64,000 nt of DNA, taken from contig CAJUQD010000007.1 in NCBI GenBank assembly GCA_910588105.1, positions 10,321 to 74,320 on the forward strand, in the 5' to 3' direction. The position numbers were made by a program, and so were the translations under genes. Positions 24,883 to 31,973 of the stretch are shown in pieces. The stretch comes from an uncultured Oscillospiraceae bacterium (lineage in GTDB: Bacteria; Bacillota; Clostridia; Oscillospirales; Oscillospiraceae). Every line of letters begins with the position of its first letter. Positions within the stretch are counted from its first letter, which is position 1. The notes under the pieces are model-generated. The model made no database searches, had not been told where the DNA came from, and saw only the letters and a program-made list of their open reading frames with translations.

Positions 24883-24942
24883 GCGGCTGGGGAATGACCC
24901 AACCCCCAGCCGCAGAAGCCCACGCAGGCCGCCTGCGTGGGC
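24883..24942. other. Two tandem perfect hairpins in an intergenic stretch
   Basis: GCGGCTGGGG (24883-24892) pairs with CCCCAGCCGC (24904-24913), and five nt later GCCCACGCAGG (24918-24928) pairs with CCTGCGTGGGC (24932-24942) with a 3-nt loop. Both stems are perfect (10 and 11 bp). They lie in the 156-bp gap before the gene at 24989. No T-run follows either. Confidence 0.6.
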
Positions 24943-24988
24943 TGTCAGGGGCAAGAGACAAAACTGTTTCAAGGAGATGTTTGCGGCT

Positions 24989-25357
24989 ATGACAATTAAG
25001 GGCTTCGTACCTGGACAGACCGTCTATATCCTCGGAGACGGGAGTCATCAAAGAGACAGGTTCCTTACGACGGTGGCGGAGGTCGTAAAAGTAGGCAGGA
25101 AATATGTCACCGTGAGCGGAAGCTGGGGTATGCAATTCAAAGAGACATCTGAGAGTAGACCCTACCTCGTTGAGCATACGGAGTATGGCGCACATCGGCT
25201 TCTTTTCCCGTCAAGCGAGGCTGTGGACGAGTACCGAGAACGCGAGGAACTGAAAGTGTGGGTGCGGACGGCGGCAGGCTGGGACAAGATCGACCGTTAC
25301 ACCCTCGCCCAGCTCCGGGAGGTAAAAAAGATTCTGGAGGGAGGGGAGAACGCGTGA
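24989..25357 (+). CDS. Hypothetical phage protein (122 aa)
   Basis: ATG 24989 with AAGGAG 12 nt upstream. MTIKGFVPGQTVYILG ... VAEVVKVGRKYVTVSG suggests a small beta-barrel start; the end (LAQLREVKKILEGG) is helical. Upstream in-frame sequence covers the tandem hairpins and is probably not translated. No recognised family. Confidence 0.6.
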   Translation: MTIKGFVPGQTVYILGDGSHQRDRFLTTVAEVVKVGRKYVTVSGSWGMQFKETSESRPYLVEHTEYGAHRLLFPSSEAVDEYREREELKVWVRTAAGWDKIDRYTLAQLREVKKILEGGENA

Positions 25358-25794
25358 AAGCATTGACTGTGTGGCAGCCCTGGGCTACCCTGCTGGCGTC
25401 TGGCCGGAAGAAGTACGAAACCCGCAGCTGGGCCACCTCCTATCGCGGTCCCATCGCTATCCATGCGGCTAAGCGGCCGGTGCGTCAGACCATCGACGCG
25501 CTGGTCGCTGACCGCGGGGACGGGTGGACCACGCTGGACTATTTCGATAGCCTGTTCACGCGGCCTGGGGAACTGGACCATCTGCCTACCGGGGCTGTCG
25601 TTGGAACGGCGCTCCTGACCCGCTGCAACCTTATCACAGAGGAGTTCGTGGCAAAGCTCACGCCCATGGAGCGTGCCCTGGGTGACTTCACCCTGGGGCG
25701 GTACGCCTGGGAGTTTCACGGGAGGGTCGCCGCCGACCCGTCGGTACCGGCGAAGGGAATGCAGGGGCTCTGGGAATGGAGGGGTAGCCTATGA
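25354..25794 (+). CDS. ASCH-domain protein
   Basis: GTG 25354 overlaps the previous stop. 146 residues beginning MKALTVWQPWATLLASGRKKYETRSW, the ASCH signature, followed by YRGPIAIHAAKRP and ending GMQGLWEWRG. ASCH domains bind RNA or act on modified nucleosides; the exact role in phages is unknown. Confidence 0.85.
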   Translation: MKALTVWQPWATLLASGRKKYETRSWATSYRGPIAIHAAKRPVRQTIDALVADRGDGWTTLDYFDSLFTRPGELDHLPTGAVVGTALLTRCNLITEEFVAKLTPMERALGDFTLGRYAWEFHGRVAADPSVPAKGMQGLWEWRGSL

Positions 25795-25970
25795 AGCCGA
25801 AATGCCCCTATTGCGCCCACGATATGACGCTGCTGACCTTATCGCCTCAGTTCCCGCCTGATCTGACGCATCGGTACATCTGCCTCCACTGTGGCGCGGA
25901 GGCTCCGAAAGGGGCCGGTGAGCTGGACGCATATAACAAAGCGATAATACGGGAGGAAACGCTATGCTGA
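25791..25970 (+). CDS. Lar-like zinc ribbon micro-protein (59 aa)
   Basis: ATG 25791 overlaps the ASCH stop (ATGA). MKPKCPYCAHDMTLL ... HRYICLHCGAEAP ... AYNKAIIREE: two CxxC pairs spaced as in Lar-like ribbons. The stop overlaps the next start, so it is part of a tightly coupled chain of small genes. Confidence 0.65.
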   Translation: MKPKCPYCAHDMTLLTLSPQFPPDLTHRYICLHCGAEAPKGAGELDAYNKAIIREETLC

Positions 25971-26260
25971 TTATGAGCCAAAACAGGAAGTGCCTGTTCA
26001 ACCTGGAGAAGGCCGGGACTTTGTTCCTGTCCTCCTATTATGGGGATTACGAGGAGGGGAAGCCTGTCAAGGTCCTGGCCTCCTTTCCCCTGGCAGAGGA
26101 TGTCACCGAGAACCTGGGCGAGTATGAGAGCGAGGCCAGGGCCATGGAGGTGCTGGAGGATATTGCGTCGCAGTATAAGCACCACACAAGGACCAGCCAG
26201 AGGAACGCCCTGGTGTTTGCCTTCGCCCCGCCGAAGGTTTACAAAATGCCGGAAAAATAA
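25964..26260 (+). CDS. Hypothetical phage protein (98 aa)
   Basis: Starts inside the end of the Lar-like gene after GGAGGAAACGC. MLIMSQNRKCLFNLEKAG..., with EYESEARAMEVLEDIASQY in the middle; resembles small phage proteins with one beta-sheet and a helix. Function unknown. Confidence 0.55.
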   Translation: MLIMSQNRKCLFNLEKAGTLFLSSYYGDYEEGKPVKVLASFPLAEDVTENLGEYESEARAMEVLEDIASQYKHHTRTSQRNALVFAFAPPKVYKMPEK

Positions 26261-26273
26261 GGGAGGGTTGAAC

Positions 26274-26573
26274 ATGAGCAAAGCAGCATGGACGGCATGG
26301 GCCGTCAAAAACAGCATTGTGGTGATATGTTTCACCGCCCTGGCGGTTCATTTTAACCACTGGTGGATCGTTCTATTTGCTTGCCTGCTGACTTCATCGC
26401 TGGCACCAAAGTGGATTCCGAGACGCATCTGCGATGGCTGCGGCAAAACAATCTATGCGGAGGATATGGACATTGGCTCGGCGATGAGGAAAGCCGGGTG
26501 GGTCCGCAGGAAGAACGGCGACAAGTGGGAGGACTTTTGCCCGGATTGCCAGAGAGGCGAGGGCCATGTATAA
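26274..26573 (+). CDS. Small membrane protein with zinc motif (99 aa)
   Basis: ATG 26274 after GGGAGGG. A hydrophobic stretch at about residues 14-43 (two short segments) is followed by CDGCGKTIY and CPDCQRGE, a four-Cys zinc site on the other side of the membrane or in the cytosol. Function unknown. Confidence 0.6.
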   Translation: MSKAAWTAWAVKNSIVVICFTALAVHFNHWWIVLFACLLTSSLAPKWIPRRICDGCGKTIYAEDMDIGSAMRKAGWVRRKNGDKWEDFCPDCQRGEGHV

Positions 26574-26670
26574 GCAGAGGCACCCATACATTGCCCAGGT
26601 GTTCTATATTCTGAAGGACCGAGCCACCAAGTACAAGGGTCTCCTTCGGGGGCCTTTGAATAAACAATGA
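26566..26670 (+). CDS. Micro-protein (34 aa)
   Basis: ATG 26566 overlaps the end of the previous gene, after GAGAGGCGAGGG. MYKQRHPYIAQVFYILKDRA... is basic and partly amphipathic. Supported only by coupling and ribosome binding site, so tentative. Confidence 0.4.
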   Translation: MYKQRHPYIAQVFYILKDRATKYKGLLRGPLNKQ

Positions 26671-26684
26671 AAGGACAGAAAACC

Positions 26685-27194
26685 ATGAAACAGTACATCG
26701 GAACCAAGATCGTCGAGGCAGAGCCTGCCACCCTCTATGAACTGAAAGAGGGCGGCCACTTCATGAAGAAGGCCAGCGAGGAGTGGACCGAGGAGAACGC
26801 CCGCATTCCCGATCTGGCCAGCTCCACGCGGGAGGGCTACGCTGTCCGCTACGCCGATGGCTACGAGAGCTGGTCGCCCAAGGACGTCTTCGAGCGGGCC
26901 TATCTCCCCATCGAGGTGAACGAGAATCTGAAGCCCGACCAGCCCAGCGTCAGCCAGAAGATGGTGGACGACTTCATCACCGAAGTCCATGTCACCACCC
27001 TGGGGGAGAAGACCGCCGTCGTCCGGGCCGTCCTGGTGAACGGCTTTGAGATTGTGGACGCTTCCTCTTTCGTCAGCCCTGAGAACTACAGTGAGGAACT
27101 GGGCAAAAAGATCTGCCTGGAGCGCATCAAGAACAAGGTCTGGATGCTGCTCGGCTTCCTCCTTCAGACTGGTGTGTCCGGGGTGAAAAAGTGA
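26685..27194 (+). CDS. Gp49-like phage protein (N4 Gp49 / Sf6 gene 66 family)
   Basis: ATG 26685 with AAAGGA upstream (ATG 26667 also in frame). The C-terminal half VSQKMVDDFITEVHV ... GFEIVDASSFV ... CLERIKNKVWMLLGFLLQ is the Gp49-like family signature. The N-terminal half (YADGYESWSPKDVFERAY) is also common in such proteins. Function unknown, but it is widespread in phage early regions. Confidence 0.8.
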   Translation: MKQYIGTKIVEAEPATLYELKEGGHFMKKASEEWTEENARIPDLASSTREGYAVRYADGYESWSPKDVFERAYLPIEVNENLKPDQPSVSQKMVDDFITEVHVTTLGEKTAVVRAVLVNGFEIVDASSFVSPENYSEELGKKICLERIKNKVWMLLGFLLQTGVSGVKK

Positions 27195-27203
27195 GGGCAA
27201 TGT

Positions 27204-27395
27204 GTGAGCAGAAGGAGCGGAGTTGGCTGGGGCGGGATGCAGTCCGCCGGTGTGCATCCGTCCATCTACTGCCCGGTCTGCAGGAAACCCGCAGTTAGGT
27301 ATGAGCCGGGGGTCGGCTGGATGCACTTCACGAAAACAGGCTCAGTTTGGCATAAAGAGAAGCTAGGTCAAAATCCCAAACGTCTGGGATTTTGA
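27204..27395 (+). CDS. Small zinc-motif protein (63 aa or shorter)
   Basis: IYCPVCRKPAVRYEPGVGW then MHFTKTGSVWH: Cys2 plus His residues could bind zinc. GTG 27204 has a weak ribosome binding site; ATG 27237 is an alternative start. The last eight codons form most of palindrome copy 3, so coding and regulatory sequence overlap here. Confidence 0.5.
   Translation: MSRRSGVGWGGMQSAGVHPSIYCPVCRKPAVRYEPGVGWMHFTKTGSVWHKEKLGQNPKRLGF
27369..27394. repeat. 26-bp palindrome, copy 3
   Basis: Centre at 27381/27382. Extended to 27368-27395 it is a 28-bp palindrome with one mismatch. All 26 core positions fit the consensus. It ends at the stop of the small zinc-motif gene and lies 31 bp upstream of the ArpU-like activator gene, where a repressor or activator could control it. 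Confidence 0.7.
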
Positions 27396-27425
27396 AGCAA
27401 TACATAACACGGAGGGGCTGGTGGC

Positions 27426-27824
27426 ATGACGCTGCAGGAACTATCGAAATACTACAAGCTACACGAGCGGTTGGAGCGGAACCGGGAAATGCTCTCCTCC
27501 CTGTACGTAGCGGCAGGGCCAGGGGCGCAGGTGATCACCGAAATGCCCCATGCGCCAGGGGTGTCGGATAAGGTGGGCGATCTGGCCGCTGAACTCTGGG
27601 ATCTGCAAAGCAAGATCGATTACCTCGAACAAAGGTGCGCCGAGGAAAAGAAGAAACTGGAGAAGTACATCGGTGGCATCAAGGATGACCAGACACGCAT
27701 GATCTTCCGCCTGCGGTTCATCCACTGCATGACCTGGCCCCAGGTGGCCGAGACCATCGGTGGCCGGAACACTGCCAACAGCGTCAAGCTAATCTGCCAT
27801 AGGTACTTGAAGCCCAAAAGTTGA
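27426..27824 (+). CDS. ArpU/DUF1492-like late transcription activator
   Basis: 132 residues. A coiled-coil N-terminal part (LQSKIDYLEQRCAEEKKKLEKYI) and a C-terminal sigma-region-4-like HTH, DDQTRMIFRLRFIHCMTWPQVAETIGGRNTA. Phage proteins of this ArpU/DUF1492 kind sit at the early-late border and activate late genes. Its stop codon overlaps the first of four GAAAC repeats and a promoter follows at once, which strongly suggests that this protein acts there. Palindrome copy 3 lies upstream. Confidence 0.8.
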   Translation: MTLQELSKYYKLHERLERNREMLSSLYVAAGPGAQVITEMPHAPGVSDKVGDLAAELWDLQSKIDYLEQRCAEEKKKLEKYIGGIKDDQTRMIFRLRFIHCMTWPQVAETIGGRNTANSVKLICHRYLKPKS

Positions 27825-27877
27825 AACGGCGTGAAACGGTGTGAAACTTGACGAAACGCCCCGCTCCGTGGTATGGT
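27823..27877 (+). promoter_or_regulatory. Late promoter with four GAAAC activator repeats
   Basis: GAAAC occurs at 27823, 27833, 27843 and 27853, exactly one helical turn (10 bp) apart. The last repeat overlaps a TTGACG -35 (27848-27853). An 18-bp spacer leads to TATGGT (27872-27877) with a TGn extension at 27869. This is the geometry of a promoter activated by a protein bound beside RNA polymerase; the adjacent ArpU-like protein is the obvious candidate. Confidence 0.75.
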
Positions 27878-27904
27878 AGGCTTGCATAAATCCTAAATCA
27901 GCCA

Positions 27905-27939
27905 GGCGGCTCTCCTCCGGGAGGGCCGCCATCCTTTTT
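27905..27939 (+). terminator. Intrinsic terminator just after the late promoter
   Basis: An 11-bp stem (GGCGGCTCTCC / GGGAGGGCCGCC region, one G-T pair) with a TCCG loop at 27905-27930, then ATCCTTTTTG. It lies only about 20 nt after the expected late start site. It may end the early transcript, or block late transcription unless antitermination occurs. Confidence 0.7.
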
Positions 27940-28052
27940 GAAGGGAGGTTTTTGGCTCCGCGCTTTCTCTCCTTTGCGCGTGGTCTTGCATCGGGTACGG
28001 CGACCGCCAGCGTCGTTACAGCGGTGACAGACGACAAAAGGAGGTCTTCGCA

Positions 28053-28304
28053 ATGGAAATTGTGAAGATGAAATTATCGGAACTGAATCCGGCGGAGTAC
28101 AACCCCCGGAAGGCTCTCAAGCCGGGAGATCCAGCCTACGAGAAGCTGAAGGCGTCCATCCTCTCCTTTGGGAATGTGGAGCCCATCGTGTGGAACCGTA
28201 GCACGGGGAACGTGATCGGCGGCCACCAGCGGCTCCGCGTCCTCCGGGACGGGGAACGCATCCCCTACGTAGACCTGGTCAAAGAGGTCGGCGCCCGTGG
28301 ATAG
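28053..28304 (+). CDS. Short ParB/Srx N-terminal-domain protein (83 aa)
   Basis: MKLSELNPAEYNPRK ... SFGNVEPIVWNRSTG ... VIGGHQRLRVLRDGE is the ParB nuclease-like fold with the GGHQR motif. In many phages this domain is the start of a ~400-residue ParB-methylase fusion; here it stops after PYVDLVKEVGARG and overlaps the cytosine methylase start. It may be a remnant, or a working short adaptor. AAAGGAGG precedes the ATG. Confidence 0.75.
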   Translation: MEIVKMKLSELNPAEYNPRKALKPGDPAYEKLKASILSFGNVEPIVWNRSTGNVIGGHQRLRVLRDGERIPYVDLVKEVGARG

Positions 28305-29883
28305 GTTAAAGCTGGGGAGCCTGTTTGACGGCTCCGGGGGCTTTCCCCTGGGTGGCCTGCTGGCCGGGATCACTCCTGTGTGGGCCTCGGAAATCGAGCC
28401 TTTCCCCATCCGGGTGACCACAAAACGGCTGCCGGGGATGCGGCACCTAGGGGACGTGTCCTCCATTAACGGTGCGGACATCGAGCCGGTGGACATCATC
28501 ACCTTCGGCTCACCCTGTACCGACATGAGCATCGCCGGCAAGCGGGCCGGTCTGGAGGGGGCGCAGTCCTCCCTTTTTTACCAGGCTATTCGCATCATCA
28601 AGGAAATGAGGTGTGCAACCAATGAACAATATCCGCGCTGGGTCTGCTGGGAGAACGTTGTCGGGGCCTTCAGCTCAAACCAAGGCTTCGACTTTAAGGC
28701 GGTCCTCGATGCGGTCATCGGCATCGCAGAGCCGGGGGCCTCGGTGCCTATGCCTGAGAAAAACCGATGGCCCTACGCCGACGTTTACATGGGAGACGGA
28801 TGGAGTGTTGCGTACCGCACTTTCGACGCTCAACATTGGGGAGTTCCCCAGCGAAGGCGCCGCTGTTACCTTGTCGGAGATCTTACAGGCCGATGCGCCG
28901 GACGGGTACTCTTTGAGTCCGAGGGCTTGTCGGGGTATTCTGCGGCGGGCTTCCGCGCGTGGCAAAGAGCTGCCCGATATCCTTCGGCAGGCGCTGGAGC
29001 AGCAGGCCGGATCTGTTTGAATGACCAGGGCGGGAGCCGCATGGACGTTTCGAAGGAGGTGGCAAGCACCCTCCGGGCGGAGAGCCACGGACACCCGCCC
29101 TATGTGATGGCTGCCGGCTTCTGCACGGAGCATTCCGCCGCAAGCCGGTCTATTGGCTATGGTGAGGAGTGCTCCCCTACGCTCCGGGCCGGGGTGGTCC
29201 CTGCTGCGGTGTATGAGAACCATAGCCAGGACACCAGATACACCGGGCCGCTGGATACGGCTCCTACGGTCAGCTCCACCTACGGCACCGGCGGCAACAA
29301 CCAGCCCTTTGTGGTGGGCCTGCGCACATACGATGTTCGCTTTACCTCGGAGGGCACAATAAATGCCCGACAGAATGTCTATGAAACGGACACCGCCCGC
29401 ACCATCGACACCGGGGGCAATCCCCCCGACTCCAACCTGGGCGGCGTGGCGGTGGTGGCAGACCCTACGGCCTACGCCATGACCATGTGCGGTTTCCCCC
29501 AGGTCAGCAGGGAGCAGGCCCCTACGTTGCTGGCGCGGGATTTCAAAGACCCGACAGCGGTTAACCGGGGCTACACCGTAAGAAGGTTAACCCCCACAGA
29601 ATGTGCAAGGTTGCAGGGGTTCCCGGATTGGTGGTGCGCCGGTCTGGAAACGGAGCGACCCACCGAGGCCGACATCGCTTTCTGGGCAGAGGTCTGGGAG
29701 ACACACCGCAGGATTACTGGGACGGCTACCAAGCCCAAGACCAGGAACCAGATTATCAGCTGGCTGCAGTCCCCGCACTCGGATTCTGCCGAGTACAAAA
29801 TGTGGGGGAACGGGGTCGCACTGCCCAATGTGTTCTTTGTCCTCGCCGGCATTGTGTGGTCTACACAAGTCTGGCCCGGATAA
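28297..29883 (+). CDS. C5-cytosine DNA methyltransferase
   Basis: 528 residues, GTG start. Motif I LFDGSGGFPLG, motif IV TFGSPCTDMS with the catalytic Cys, motif VI WENVVGAF, motif VIII VPQRRRRCYLV, then a ~250-residue target-recognition region, motif IX VRRLTPTECARLQGFP and motif X MWGNGVALPN. All key motifs are present. Unusually large recognition region. No cognate nuclease is seen, so a protective or epigenetic role is likely. Confidence 0.92.
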   Translation: MDRLKLGSLFDGSGGFPLGGLLAGITPVWASEIEPFPIRVTTKRLPGMRHLGDVSSINGADIEPVDIITFGSPCTDMSIAGKRAGLEGAQSSLFYQAIRIIKEMRCATNEQYPRWVCWENVVGAFSSNQGFDFKAVLDAVIGIAEPGASVPMPEKNRWPYADVYMGDGWSVAYRTFDAQHWGVPQRRRRCYLVGDLTGRCAGRVLFESEGLSGYSAAGFRAWQRAARYPSAGAGAAGRICLNDQGGSRMDVSKEVASTLRAESHGHPPYVMAAGFCTEHSAASRSIGYGEECSPTLRAGVVPAAVYENHSQDTRYTGPLDTAPTVSSTYGTGGNNQPFVVGLRTYDVRFTSEGTINARQNVYETDTARTIDTGGNPPDSNLGGVAVVADPTAYAMTMCGFPQVSREQAPTLLARDFKDPTAVNRGYTVRRLTPTECARLQGFPDWWCAGLETERPTEADIAFWAEVWETHRRITGTATKPKTRNQIISWLQSPHSDSAEYKMWGNGVALPNVFFVLAGIVWSTQVWPG

Positions 29884-29943
29884 TTTGTGACAGTCAGGCC
29901 GATAAACAACTTGCTATTTGTGGACCGTAGAGCGAATATGTCC
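29884..29943 (+). promoter_or_regulatory. Recurrent 60-bp promoter-like element, copy B
   Basis: TTGTGACA, then AACTTGCTATT at the same spacing as copy A, then AGAGCGAATATG as in copy D. It starts at the methylase stop and ends about 28 bp before the ATG of the next gene. Confidence 0.55.
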
Positions 29944-29970
29944 ACAACAAAAGCAAGGAGGTAGAAAGCC

Positions 29971-30717
29971 ATGACGATCAACTACAACCGCACCGGCGCA
30001 GAGCGCAAGGCCCTGGCCGACGCCATCGCCGACATTACCGGGGCCGAGGCTAAGTACCTGGGCGCCCCCAACTTTGCCTACCAGGTGGATTACTTCACCA
30101 TCGACCGCAGCGGCGCCGTCACCTTCGATGACCGGGCCGACAGCGAGGAGGTCGAGAACCTCATCGAGAGGCTGGCCAGTATGGGCTTTGAGGCCCAAAT
30201 TCCGGCCCCTGACCGCAAGGCCGAGGAATTACCCGCCGGGGGTGCTGAAAGCGAACCTGCCCCCGACAGTGCGGCGCAGGAGGGCAATACGCTCACCATT
30301 CAGATGCCCACCGCCAGCTTCACCCCGGAGGCCCTCAACAATCTCCACAGCCTCATCGCCGCCAAGGGGCGGCTGATCCGCAAGGCCCTGGGCGCTGACC
30401 TTCTGCCGGTCCAGGTGGAGGCCGACACGGTCTCCTTCCCCTGGTTCAGCGGAGAACTCACCAGTGAGGAGGTCAAGGCATACACGCACCTGATTACCGC
30501 CCTCTGCGACATGGCCCGGAATCAGAAGCGCATCACCGCAAAGGAAAAGGAGACCGACAACGACAAATACGCATTTCGGTGTTTTCTCCTCCGGCTTGGG
30601 TTCATCGGGGCCGAGTACAAGACGGAGCGGAAGATCCTGCTCCGCAATCTCACCGGCAACGGCGCATTCAAGGCCAGGGCCAGAAGGGAGGCGTCCAGCG
30701 ATGTGGTTTCCGAGTAA
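29971..30717 (+). CDS. Hypothetical phage protein (248 aa)
   Basis: MTINYNRTGAERKALADAIADITG ... FTIDRSGAVTF in the N-terminal half; a Pro/Ala linker about 85-105; then LTIQMPTASFTPEALNNLHSLIAAK and a C-terminal Lys/Arg-rich helix. Proteins annotated as virulence-related or hypothetical with this start are common just before terminase genes in Clostridia phages. AAGGAGGT box. Confidence 0.65.
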   Translation: MTINYNRTGAERKALADAIADITGAEAKYLGAPNFAYQVDYFTIDRSGAVTFDDRADSEEVENLIERLASMGFEAQIPAPDRKAEELPAGGAESEPAPDSAAQEGNTLTIQMPTASFTPEALNNLHSLIAAKGRLIRKALGADLLPVQVEADTVSFPWFSGELTSEEVKAYTHLITALCDMARNQKRITAKEKETDNDKYAFRCFLLRLGFIGAEYKTERKILLRNLTGNGAFKARARREASSDVVSE

Positions 30718-30937
30718 AGAGGCCGTCGAGCAAGTCCGCATGGAATACCCAGCGGGCTGCCGGGTGGAGCTGGTGCAGATGGATGATCCCCAAGCCCCGC
30801 CCACCGGCACCTTCGGTACGGTTTTGGGTGTGGATGACACCGGCTCCGTCATGGTTCGCTGGGACAACGGTAGCGGCTTGAACGTGGTCTACGGTAAAGA
30901 CATCTGCCGGAGAGTTGGGACGGGAAAGCCCGTGTAA
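30701..30937 (+). CDS. DUF4314 protein (78 aa)
   Basis: ATG 30701 overlaps the previous gene end. VEQVRMEYPAGCRVELVQM ... GTFGTVLGVDDTGSVMVRWDNGSGLNVVYG is the DUF4314 pattern, a small SH3-like beta-barrel common in phages of Firmicutes. Function unknown. Confidence 0.8.
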   Translation: MWFPSKEAVEQVRMEYPAGCRVELVQMDDPQAPPTGTFGTVLGVDDTGSVMVRWDNGSGLNVVYGKDICRRVGTGKPV

Positions 30938-30962
30938 ATACACCAAAACGGACCTCAAATCC

Positions 30963-31027
30963 TTGTGTACTTTATGGCGCGAAATAACTTGCTACTAACT
31001 CCGTTTACCATCCATCGGCATCATGCG
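30963..31027 (+). promoter_or_regulatory. Recurrent promoter-like element, copy C
   Basis: TTGTGTACTTTATGG, then AACTTGCTA with the same spacing as copy A; sequence after TTGCTA diverges. It lies 85 bp upstream of the first packaging gene, followed by a GC-rich hairpin at about 31044-31074. Confidence 0.55.
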
Positions 31028-31043
31028 TAATCACAAGCGGCGA

Positions 31044-31074
31044 GACGGCGGGCGGCTCATTTGGGCCGTCCGCC
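31044..31074 (+). terminator. GC-rich hairpin upstream of packaging genes
   Basis: GGCGGGCGGC pairs imperfectly with GGCCGTCCGCC around TCATTTG, followed by a T-containing stretch ending CTATTTTTC. It could be a weak terminator or leader structure between element copy C and the packaging operon. Confidence 0.45.
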
Positions 31075-31111
31075 TGCTTTGTGCTGCTATTTTTCAGAAA
31101 GGGCGATTAAG

Positions 31112-31429
31112 TTGCCAAGAAACGGAACAATTGAAGAAACCCCCGGCTATTGCAAGGCGGAGGACCTGGCGAGTCTGTTCGCCCTGTCCAGCCAGAGCAT
31201 TAACCAGCTCACCAGGGATGGCGTGCTGAAGAAAAGGGACACCCCCGCCGGAAAACGCTATAACGTGGTGGAGTCCACCCGGACCTATGTGCAGTACCTT
31301 CGGGACAAGGCGGCAGGCCGCAATGACGCCCTGGAGCGGGAAGCGCTTGAGGCCGAGGTGCGCATCAAGAAGGCCAGGGCAGATATTGCCGAACAAGAGG
31401 CCAAGGAATTCCAGGGGTGGCCAGTCTGA
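31112..31429 (+). CDS. Nu1-like terminase small subunit
   Basis: TTG 31112 after AAAGGG gives 105 residues. CKAEDLASLFALSSQSINQLTRDGVLKKR is a MerR-like winged HTH as in Nu1/phage DNA-packaging proteins; the rest (REALEAEVRIKKARADIAEQEAKE) is a coiled coil for oligomerisation. Recognises the packaging site. The second small protein at 31482 may be its partner. Confidence 0.7.
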   Translation: MPRNGTIEETPGYCKAEDLASLFALSSQSINQLTRDGVLKKRDTPAGKRYNVVESTRTYVQYLRDKAAGRNDALEREALEAEVRIKKARADIAEQEAKEFQGWPV

Positions 31430-31481
31430 TGGAATTCCAGCTATATGGCGCGAAGGGGGCGTATAGGGGGAAGGTGGTGGT

Positions 31482-31970
31482 ATGGCAAATGAGAAGAATC
31501 TAATACCGTTTACCAGCGACCAAAGCCATGATGAAGCCGTGAAAAACGGCAAGAAGGGCGGCGTGGCGTCCGGGGCGGCCAGGCGGCGAAGAAAGACCAT
31601 GCGGCAGACGCTGAATGCTCTGCTGGGCGCCGGCCTGGACGTCAGCGAACAGGAGTTCGTGGAGAAGGTCACGCCGCGGCTGCAGGCGCTCGGCATCGAT
31701 GTGGAGGATGCCACCTATCAGGATGTGATGCTTGCCGGTATTCTGCTGAAGGCGATCCGGGGCGACGTCCGGGCCGCTGAGTTTGTTCGGGATACCGGCG
31801 GGGACAGCCCCCATCTGGATATGAAAAAGCAGGAACTGAAACTGCGAAAGGAAGAACTGCGGTTCAGACAGGAGCAGGAGCTGAAGAAAGCCGAGAGTGA
31901 GGCTGGATCTGAGGAAGGGGAAAAGGAAGCCGTACACATCTACGTACCCGACAACGGCAGAGGGGGGTAG
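31482..31970 (+). CDS. DUF5681/KGG-like packaging protein
   Basis: VKNGKKGGVASGAARRRRKTMRQTLN is the KGG-type start seen in proteins encoded between small and large terminase genes; then QDVMLAGILLKAIRGDVRAAEFVRDT, a small-terminase-like helix pair; then a charged coiled coil. It may be the real small terminase or an accessory to it. Confidence 0.6.
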   Translation: MANEKNLIPFTSDQSHDEAVKNGKKGGVASGAARRRRKTMRQTLNALLGAGLDVSEQEFVEKVTPRLQALGIDVEDATYQDVMLAGILLKAIRGDVRAAEFVRDTGGDSPHLDMKKQELKLRKEELRFRQEQELKKAESEAGSEEGEKEAVHIYVPDNGRGG

Positions 31971-31973
31971 CGT

